From Gulosibacter sediminis (lineage in GTDB: Bacteria; Actinomycetota; Actinomycetes; Actinomycetales; Microbacteriaceae): a stretch of 8,635 nt of DNA. Below, one piece after another: positions 5,171 to 8,635 of the stretch. Positions within the stretch are counted from its first letter, which is position 1. Each line of letters opens with the position of its first letter. The stretch is from positions 16,834 through 25,468 of the forward strand of contig NZ_JACXJG010000019.1 in assembly GCF_014904065.1 (NCBI RefSeq), written 5' to 3'. The translations under genes and the position numbers were made by a program. The notes under the pieces are model-generated. The model searched no databases. It saw nothing but the letters and a program-made list of their open reading frames with translations, and was not told where the DNA came from.

Positions 5171-6535
5171 ATGACCACCTTCGCTGTTATTAACCCTGCC
5201 ACGGGAGAGACTCTTGCCGAGTACCCCGACGCGACTTCGACCGAGATCGAGCAGGCGCTCGCATCGGCGCAGCAGACCTACCAGGAGTGGTCGCGCAAGA
5301 CCACGGTCGCCGAGCGAGCGAAGCTCGCGGTGCGTCTTGGTGAGCTGTTCGAGGAGCGTCGCGAGGAGCTTGGCGCGATTATCAACCGCGAAATGGGCAA
5401 GCCGCTCGACCAGTCGATCGGCGAGGCCGAGTTCTCGGGCGCCATCTCGAAGGCGTTCGGCGAGAACGCCGAGAAGTGGCTCGCCGACGAGGAGCTCGAG
5501 GTGGAGGACGGCCTGCGCACGTTCTTCCGCTTCCAGGGCACCGGCGTGATCCTCGGCATCATGCCCTGGAACTACCCGTACTACCAGGTCGCCCGCTTCG
5601 CGGTGCCGAACCTCATCCTCGGCAACACCGTGATCCTCAAGCACGCGGCGCAGTGCCCCGAATCGGCGCTCGCGCTGCAGCAGCTCTTCCTTGACGCCGG
5701 GTTCCCCGAGGGTGCCTACGTTAACGTCTTCGCGACCCACGAGCAGCTCTCGGACATCATCGCCGACGACCGCATCCAGGGCGTTTCGCTCACGGGCTCG
5801 GAGCGCGCCGGCGCGATCGTTGCTGAGCAGGCGGGCAAGCACCTCAAGAAGTGCGTGCTCGAGCTCGGTGGTTCCGACGTCTTCGTCGTGCTCGAGGGCA
5901 CCGCTGACATTGACCGCGCCGTGCGTCACGCTGTGGGTGGTCGCATGGAGAACACGGGTCAGGCCTGTAACGGCTCGAAGCGCATCGTTGTGCACGAGTC
6001 GGTCTTCGAGGAGTTCTCGCAGAAGTTCAAGGAGGCCATCGCGGGCCAATCGTACGAGAACGGTGACTTTGGTCCGCTCTCGTCGTCCGGTGCAACGAGC
6101 ACCCTGACCAAGCAGGTGCAGGGCGCGCTCGACCAGGGCGCCGAGCAGCTCGTCGGTGACAACACGCCCGAGGGCAACGTCTACACGCCCTCGGTGATCA
6201 CGGGCATCACGCCCGAGATGGACGTCTACAGCCAGGAGCTGTTCGGACCCGTCGCGCAGCTCTACAAGTTCTCGACCGACGACGAGGCGATCAGCCTCGC
6301 GAACTCGTCGCCGTACGGGCTCGGCTCGACGGTGTTCTGCGACGACGAGGCGCACGCCGAAGCGGTCGGCAACCAGCTCGACGTCGGCATGGTGTTTATC
6401 AACGCCACCGGCCTCGAGGGCGCCGACGTGCCCTTCGGTGGCGTGAAGAAGTCGGGCTACGGTCGTGAGCTCGGCAAGGTCGGCATGCTTGAGTTCGCGA
6501 ACAAGAAGCTCTTCCGCTTCGCCGCGAAGAAGTAG
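5171..6535 (+). CDS. NAD(P)-dependent succinate-semialdehyde dehydrogenase-type ALDH
   Basis: A complete cytosolic aldehyde dehydrogenase of 454 residues, the length of the GabD1-like succinate-semialdehyde dehydrogenases rather than the roughly 480-500 of many other ALDHs. It would oxidise an aldehyde such as succinate semialdehyde to the acid with NAD(P)+. All key residues are present: Asn134 in MPWNYP (oxyanion hole), Lys157 in VILKHA (cofactor), the Rossmann motif LTGSERAG (207-214), general base Glu231 in LELGG, nucleophile Cys266 in NTGQACNGSKR, and the QELFGP motif (355-360). The C-terminus FGGVKKSGYGRELG (422-435) is the family signature. The ATG at 5171 is favoured because GGAG (5158-5161) precedes it by nine bases and MTTFAVINPATGE is the usual beginning. 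An in-frame ATG at 5156 and a TTG at 5120 are alternatives. It is monocistronic, with a strong terminator. A role in GABA or putrescine breakdown is possible, but no partner gene is nearby. Confidence 0.9.
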   Translation: MTTFAVINPATGETLAEYPDATSTEIEQALASAQQTYQEWSRKTTVAERAKLAVRLGELFEERREELGAIINREMGKPLDQSIGEAEFSGAISKAFGENAEKWLADEELEVEDGLRTFFRFQGTGVILGIMPWNYPYYQVARFAVPNLILGNTVILKHAAQCPESALALQQLFLDAGFPEGAYVNVFATHEQLSDIIADDRIQGVSLTGSERAGAIVAEQAGKHLKKCVLELGGSDVFVVLEGTADIDRAVRHAVGGRMENTGQACNGSKRIVVHESVFEEFSQKFKEAIAGQSYENGDFGPLSSSGATSTLTKQVQGALDQGAEQLVGDNTPEGNVYTPSVITGITPEMDVYSQELFGPVAQLYKFSTDDEAISLANSSPYGLGSTVFCDDEAHAEAVGNQLDVGMVFINATGLEGADVPFGGVKKSGYGRELGKVGMLEFANKKLFRFAAKK

Positions 6536-6546
6536 CGCACCACGGC

Positions 6547-6588
6547 AACGGCCCCGGAGCCCACGATGGTGGGCTCCGGGGCCGTTTT
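6547..6588 (+). terminator. Strong intrinsic terminator of the aldehyde dehydrogenase gene
   Basis: An uninterrupted 18-bp stem (6547-6564 with 6569-6586) around the 4-base loop GATG is followed by further T residues, 11 bases after the stop codon. It sits between two convergent genes. In the opposite direction the stem is followed only by GCCGTG, so it is clearly better for the plus strand, although its stability may also slow transcription from the CitE-like gene. Confidence 0.92.
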
Positions 6589-6606
6589 CGGTTGCTCGGC
6601 GGCAGG

Positions 6607-7458
6607 CTAGTAGCGAACCGGCTCGATGCCGAACGCGCGGGCGAGGTGGTCGATGCGCTCAGCGCGCTTGAGGCGGGGCAGATCGCTGCCGTCGCGCACG
6701 ATGCGCCCACGCGCGTCGAACTCGGCGATGAAGTCGCGCGCCCAGCCGACGTCGGCCGGAGGCGGGCTCAGGCACTCGTTGATGACGGGCAGCTGGTTCA
6801 CGTCAAGGCAGAGCTTGCCGGTCAGCCCGAGGCTCACGGCGGTCTCGCACTGTTCACGAATCACCGGGTGGCTCTTGCTCACGGTCGGGCCATCGATCGG
6901 GCCGGTGAGGCCGGCGATCGCGCTCGCCGTCGTGAGGCGCGAGCGGGGGTACGCCATCGCGAGGTCCGAGGCCTCGGTACCCGTATCGCGGCGGTAGTCG
7001 CCCGAGCCGAACGCGAGGCGGAAGACGCCCTTCGCCTTCGCGATCGTGACGGCCGACTCGATGCCGAGCGCCGACTCGATGAGGGGAATCACGGGGGTGT
7101 TCCCGCCGAGGCGCTCGAAGGTCTCCGAGACTTCTTCGGGGTACTCGGTCTTGGCGAGCATGACGCCTTGCAGGCCCTTCACGCCGGCAAGGTTGTCGAC
7201 GTCGCCCGCCCAGAATTCGGTGCTGCGGGGGTTGATGCGCACCCAGGCCGAGCCGCCGCCAGCGAACCACTCGAGCACATCCTCGCGCGCCTCGTTCTTG
7301 TAGTTCGGGTCGACGCCGTCCTCGAGGTCGAGGATGAGCTGGTCGGTGCGGGATGCGCGGGCCGAGTCAAACTTGTCGGTCGAGCGGGCAGAGAGAAGTA
7401 GCCACGACCGCGAGATCTCCGGAGGAACCTCGAGTTTCTGCTTCGGCGAGTTCGACAT
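6607..7458 (-). CDS. CoA-ester lyase, CitE-like (HpcH/HpaI aldolase family)
   Basis: A 283-residue cytosolic TIM-barrel enzyme of the CitE-like branch. Such proteins cleave or hydrolyse C-C-linked CoA esters (citryl-CoA, malyl-CoA, citramalyl-CoA) using Mg2+. Visible motifs in order are RSWLLLSARSTDKF (17-30, the phosphate/CoA-binding strand, with SARST where PGxRP is usual), LILDLEDGV (41-49), VRINPRST (73-80) with Arg74, VMLAKTE (99-105), PVIPLIESALGI (122-133) with metal ligand Glu128, RLAFGSGDYRRDTG (147-160) with metal ligand Asp154, and GKLCLDVNQLPVINECLSP (214-232), the usual C-terminal closing segment. The ATG at 7456-7458 has AAAGGGA at good spacing. There is no citrate lyase alpha or gamma subunit nearby, so this is not a citrate lyase complex but a stand-alone lyase. 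The substrate is not determinable; a citramalyl-CoA or malyl-CoA lyase is reasonable. Confidence 0.85.
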   Translation of the reverse strand: MSNSPKQKLEVPPEISRSWLLLSARSTDKFDSARASRTDQLILDLEDGVDPNYKNEAREDVLEWFAGGGSAWVRINPRSTEFWAGDVDNLAGVKGLQGVMLAKTEYPEEVSETFERLGGNTPVIPLIESALGIESAVTIAKAKGVFRLAFGSGDYRRDTGTEASDLAMAYPRSRLTTASAIAGLTGPIDGPTVSKSHPVIREQCETAVSLGLTGKLCLDVNQLPVINECLSPPPADVGWARDFIAEFDARGRIVRDGSDLPRLKRAERIDHLARAFGIEPVRY

Positions 7459-7491
7459 GCATTCCCTTTCGTGCGAGTGGCCCGACTCGCA

Positions 7492-7497
7492 AGCCTA
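7492..7497 (-). promoter_or_regulatory. Putative -10 box of the CitE-like gene
   Basis: TAGGCT on the minus strand, the same hexamer as before the first EamA gene. The predicted transcript has a leader of about 25-28 nt that includes the ribosome binding site. The -35 region is weak (CTGCCG at 7516-7521, 18 bp away). Confidence 0.35.
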
Positions 7498-7589
7498 GCC
7501 AACTTGGGGCCGCGACGGCAGAAATGCGACCGCAGCGATACACAAGCCGCATCGCCCCTTTCGCGAAGCGGAGTGGTTCGCGGCGTCGA

Positions 7590-7994
7590 TTACGCCTTGG
7601 CCTCGTTACGGCGAACGATCTCGGCGATCCAAATCGGCGCGAACGGCGACGTGCAGTTCGGGGGAGTCGGGTAGTCCTTGAGCACCTCGAGGCGTTCGCC
7701 AATGTCGATCGCGCGGTCGCGCAGCTCGGGGTTCGCGATGCCGATCTCGGCAAGGGTCTGATTCATCGCCCACTGCAGGCGCTCGGGAGCGTCGCGCATC
7801 TCGCGCTCGATCTGGTCGAGCAGCGCCGGCTCGTCGATGCCCTCCGGGCGCTTCACGACGCGCTCGCTCGTGAGCGCCCAGCCGGCGCTCGCGACGATAG
7901 CGTCCGCGTCGCCATGCTTCGCATTGATCGCGGCCATCTTCGGGTCGCTGATGCTGTCGAATTCGGCGAGCAGCTCGGGCACGTGCTCGGTCAT
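7590..7994 (-). CDS. DNA alkylation repair (AlkD-like) protein, apparently internally deleted
   Basis: The 134-residue product matches two separate parts of actinobacterial AlkD-like DNA alkylation repair proteins, which are normally about 220-240 residues. Residues 1-28 (ELLAEFDSISDPKMAAINAKHG) resemble the N-terminal helix. Residues 33-134 (IVASAGWALTSERV, then QWAMNQTLAEIGIANPELRD, then CTSPFAPIWIAEIVRR) resemble the C-terminal half. About 90-100 residues of the HEAT-repeat core that normally lie between are missing, with the join near residues 28-32 (about 7900-7913). In studied AlkD enzymes the key Asp lies in the missing middle, so glycosylase activity is doubtful. The reading frame is intact, the ATG at 7992-7994 has a good ribosome binding site (AGGAGA), and codon use looks normal, so it may still be expressed. 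It could be an early pseudogene or a small derived protein. Confidence 0.72.
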   Translation of the reverse strand: MTEHVPELLAEFDSISDPKMAAINAKHGDADAIVASAGWALTSERVVKRPEGIDEPALLDQIEREMRDAPERLQWAMNQTLAEIGIANPELRDRAIDIGERLEVLKDYPTPPNCTSPFAPIWIAEIVRRNEAKA

Positions 7995-8032
7995 GGCGAT
8001 CTCCTCGGGTCGGGCCTGGGGCGGCCATTCCC

Positions 8033-8038
8033 AGCTTA
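8033..8038 (-). promoter_or_regulatory. Putative -10 box of the AlkD-like gene
   Basis: TAAGCT on the minus strand, about 40 bases upstream of the ATG at 7994. No good -35 is visible. It is back to back with the promoter of the GntR gene. Confidence 0.3.
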
Positions 8039-8063
8039 GTGACGCCGGCAGCAGTGCTCGGGG

Positions 8064-8092
8064 TTGACTCGACCGTAGTTACATGGTTAGTT
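8064..8092 (+). promoter_or_regulatory. Putative promoter of the gntR-ABC operon
   Basis: -35 TTGACT (8064-8069) differs from TTGACA at one base. The -10 is TTAGTT (8087-8092, 17-bp spacing) or TAGTTG one base later. It leads to a leader of about 50 nt with the ribosome binding site GGAGGT at 8142-8147. Confidence 0.5.
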
Positions 8093-8124
8093 GGCTGAGT
8101 AATGAACCACGGCGGTAGTGAACC
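8085..8124. promoter_or_regulatory. Candidate operator repeats of the GntR regulator
   Basis: GGTTAGTT (8085-8092) and AATGAACC (8101-8108) form an imperfect inverted repeat of the form GGTTnnTT-N8-AAnnAACC overlapping the -10 and start site. The right half recurs directly as GTAATGAACC (8099-8108) and GTAGTGAACC (8115-8124), 16 bp apart with one mismatch. Repeats at this place would let the GntR protein block its own promoter. Confidence 0.4.
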
Positions 8125-8150
8125 CGTCGCCACGACCAACCGGAGGTGAC

Positions 8151-8510
8151 ATGCTCGACGAATCCAAACCGCTGTTCATTGCGGTGGCAGAACAGATCGA
8201 AGATGGCATTCTCGACGGCACCTACGCCGAAGACAGCGCCGTTCCCTCGACCAACGAACTCGCCGCGTTTTTGCGCATCAACCCGGCCACCGCCGGCAAG
8301 GGGCTCAACCGCCTCGTCGACGCAGGCATCCTCACGAAGCGCCGCGGCATCGGCATGTTTGTTGCCTCCGGCGCCATCGACCGACTCCGGCGCCGTCGCC
8401 AGGACGGCTTTCGCGAGCAGTACATCCGGCCGCTGCTGCGAGAAGCTGCGCAGCTCGGCATCCGCCCCGAAGAGATCGCCACCATGATCACCGAGGAGAC
8501 CACCTCATGA
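8151..8510 (+). CDS. GntR-family transcriptional regulator, YtrA subfamily
   Basis: A 119-residue DNA-binding protein. Residues 7-75 are the GntR winged helix-turn-helix: PLFIAVAEQIEDGILDGTY (7-25), VPSTNELAAFLRINPATAGK (31-50) containing the recognition helix, and GLNRLVDAGILTKRRGIGMF (51-70) as the wing. The C-terminal 45 residues form two short helices rather than a large effector domain, the hallmark of the YtrA subfamily, which usually represses an adjacent ABC transporter operon. The ATG at 8151 is chosen over a GTG at 8118 because a strong GGAGGT lies just upstream and MLDESKPLF is the normal beginning. Its stop codon overlaps the next start (ATGA), so it is translationally coupled to the ABC ATPase gene. 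Repeats at 8085-8124 suggest autoregulation. Confidence 0.9.
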   Translation: MLDESKPLFIAVAEQIEDGILDGTYAEDSAVPSTNELAAFLRINPATAGKGLNRLVDAGILTKRRGIGMFVASGAIDRLRRRRQDGFREQYIRPLLREAAQLGIRPEEIATMITEETTS

Positions 8511-8635
8511 ACGCCATCGAACTCACCAACGTCAGCAAGCATTTCCGCGACGTCCACGCGCTCGACGACGTCTCCGTCACCCTCGACGAGCACCGAATCT
8601 ACGGGCTGCTCGGCCGCAACGGTGCCGGCAAGACC
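8507..8635 (+). CDS. ABC transporter ATP-binding protein, N-terminus (partial)
   Basis: The first 43 codons of an ABC ATPase, cut by the window end. It begins MNAIELTNVSKHF, with the aromatic residue for ATP base stacking, followed by ALDDVSVTL (18-26), IYGLLGRNG (31-39) and the Walker A motif GRNGAGKT (36-43), which is complete as far as its Thr. The start overlaps the GntR stop by 4 bp (ATGA), indicating one operon. By analogy with ytr-type operons, it probably pairs with an ABC-2 permease encoded downstream; export or antibiotic/peptide stress response is the usual role, but nothing in the visible part shows the substrate. Confidence 0.92.
   Translation, partial: MNAIELTNVSKHFRDVHALDDVSVTLDEHRIYGLLGRNGAGKT

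Noticed and set aside
4997..6355. A 452-codon open frame on the minus strand opposite the aldehyde dehydrogenase
   Set aside because: It mirrors the codon structure of the real gene and is Leu/Arg/Glu-rich without recognisable motifs; the plus strand has all ALDH catalytic residues.
6592..7401. A 269-codon plus-strand frame opposite the CitE-like gene
   Set aside because: No ribosome binding site or motif; it begins just past the terminator and is antisense to conserved CitE motifs.
7559..7576. TTCGCGAA palindrome between the AlkD-like and CitE-like genes
   Set aside because: Only 8 bp are symmetric and there is no T-run or repeat; expected by chance in GC-rich DNA.
1..8635. CRISPR array, tRNA, rRNA, insertion sequence or phage/defence genes
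   Set aside because: No regularly spaced repeats, cloverleaf-like segments, terminal inverted repeats, transposase or nuclease motifs were seen on either strand.

Overview
The window is high-GC DNA with compact genes, strong GC preference at third codon positions, purine-rich ribosome binding sites and several putative -10 boxes of the TAGGCT/TAGCTT type placed so close to the start codon that the mRNA would be leaderless. With the protein families present, this suggests an actinobacterium, most likely Micrococcales (Microbacteriaceae-like). That placement is inference; there is no rRNA or marker gene here.

Layout, left to right. (1) Positions 1-70, minus: the first 23 codons of a probable acyl-CoA dehydrogenase-family flavoenzyme. 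Its upstream region carries a perfect 18-bp palindrome (162-179). (2) 278-1198, minus: an EamA/RhtA-type drug/metabolite transporter. (3) 1301-1846, minus: an unrecognised six-helix membrane protein. (4) About 1870-2187, plus: remnants of an ABC-2-type permease broken by frameshifts and stops, whose last codons supply the ribosome binding site of the next gene. (5) 2190-3014, plus: a lipoprotein of the GH114 (endo-alpha-1,4-polygalactosaminidase-like) family. (6) 3040-3936, minus, and 4005-5000, plus: a divergent LysR regulator and a second EamA transporter. They share a 68-bp intergenic region with overlapping promoters and a textbook T-N11-A LysR box. (7) 5171-6535, plus: an NAD(P)-dependent aldehyde dehydrogenase of the succinate-semialdehyde dehydrogenase type, ending in a very strong intrinsic terminator. 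(8) 6607-7458, minus: a CitE-like CoA-ester lyase (HpcH/HpaI family). (9) 7590-7994, minus: a DNA alkylation repair (AlkD-like) protein that appears to have lost its middle part. (10) 8151-8510 and 8507-8635, plus: a short GntR regulator of the YtrA type, overlapping by 4 bp the start of an ABC transporter ATPase that runs off the window.

Most of the window looks like ordinary chromosomal metabolism, export and regulation rather than a mobile or defence island. I see no tRNA, rRNA, CRISPR array, insertion sequence or phage gene. Three local units stand out: the lysR/eamA pair, where one box could both activate the transporter and repress the regulator; the gntR-ABC unit, probably autoregulated; and the two signs of gene decay (the ABC permease remnant and the internally deleted AlkD-like gene). 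I did not find convincing evidence of a wholly new biological system.
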